Assembly (NCBI RefSeq): GCF_004365175.1
Contig: NZ_SOCE01000001.1
Span: 4,719,403 to 4,783,402, forward strand
Length of the DNA stretch: 64,000 nt
DNA from: Kribbella voronezhensis
GTDB lineage: Bacteria; Actinomycetota; Actinomycetes; Propionibacteriales; Kribbellaceae
Direction of reading: 5' to 3'
Each line of letters begins with the position of its first letter. The stretch's first letter is position 1. Under the pieces are notes generated by a model. It did not search any database. It saw only the letters and a program-made list of their open reading frames with translations, and had not been told where the DNA came from. The position numbers and the translations under genes are program-made. Positions 63,927 through 64,000 of the stretch are shown here, one piece after another.

Positions 63927-64000
63927 TGTCAGCGGTACTCCAGTACCCGTGGCCCGACCGCCGGTTGGTGGATCGCGCTTCTGGTGAGGCCGGCGGCGGT
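63926..64000 (+). CDS. start of the next gene of the operon (partial)
   Basis: ATG 63926 overlaps the TGA of ATP-grasp ligase 3 by one base. The 25 codons present read MSAVLQYPWPDRR then LVDRASGEAGGG without a stop. Too short to identify; the overlap shows the operon continues beyond the window. Confidence 0.55.
   Translation, partial: MSAVLQYPWPDRRLVDRASGEAGGG

Overview
The window is high-GC DNA, uniformly coding-dense, with frequent GTG starts, ATGA/GTGA gene overlaps, TANNNT-type -10 elements and leaderless transcripts. Gene order (rpoC, str operon, S10-spc-alpha region with truA, L13-S9-glmM) and family details (S4 without zinc cysteines, S14 and L36 with them, short-LID adenylate kinase, lysine-rich tails on L22 and L17) point to a filamentous-type actinobacterium. 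Propionibacteriales such as Kribbella or Nocardioides is my guess from these details, not from any search.

Layout. 1-239 is the 3' end of rpoC. 491-1699 is a hydrolase fused to a SnoaL-like domain. 2074-6370 is the str operon (rpsL, rpsG, fusA, tuf). 6749-16647 is the S10 and spc set (rpsJ to rplO). 16781-19485 is secY-adk-map. Then come two small membrane proteins, a reductase with a divergent HxlR regulator, and infA-rpmJ-rpsM-rpsK-rpsD-rpoA-rplQ-truA (22353-27163). 27156-33030 is a mixed housekeeping/accessory stretch: an RsmC-like methyltransferase, an ECF sigma factor with a membrane partner, an ABC-F ATPase, a GH18-like protein, and a TetR regulator divergent from a SnoaL-like gene. 33046-36993 holds gltA divergent from rplM-rpsI-glmM. 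37070-39870 is a looser region with an unusual binding protein, a possibly frameshifted DUF3800-like gene, and three copies of a family of ~103-bp intergenic repeats.

40009-46715 is a peptidoglycan-recycling locus: secreted GH3 N-acetylglucosaminidase, NamZ-type exo-muramidase (DUF1343), beta-lactamase-fold hydrolase, MurR and MurQ. It matches the Bacillus nagZ-namZ-amiE-murR-murQ set but has no MurP transporter. Two promoters here (for nagZ and for a leaderless murQ) carry AATT-centred dyads that are candidate MurR operators.

48146-64000 (running off the window) is the most novel part: a biosynthetic gene cluster. It encodes two AMP-forming ligases, a Sfp-type phosphopantetheinyl transferase, two acyl carrier proteins, a complete ketosynthase, a ketosynthase with its first catalytic His replaced by Asn, a ketosynthase half-protein, a 4-hydroxymandelate-synthase-like dioxygenase, a phytanoyl-CoA-type Fe/2OG oxygenase, a DUF3050 haem-oxygenase-fold protein with di-iron-type ligand spacing, a two-subunit thiamine-dependent 2-oxoacid dehydrogenase E1 without E2/E3, and three tandem circularly-permuted-type ATP-grasp ligases. 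From 50127 onward the genes overlap or nearly touch, so they look like one polycistron. My working model is an aromatic 2-oxoacid-derived acyl unit made by the oxygenases and E1, loaded on ACP, extended or condensed by the KS set, and amidated by the ATP-grasp ligases. The product is unknown.
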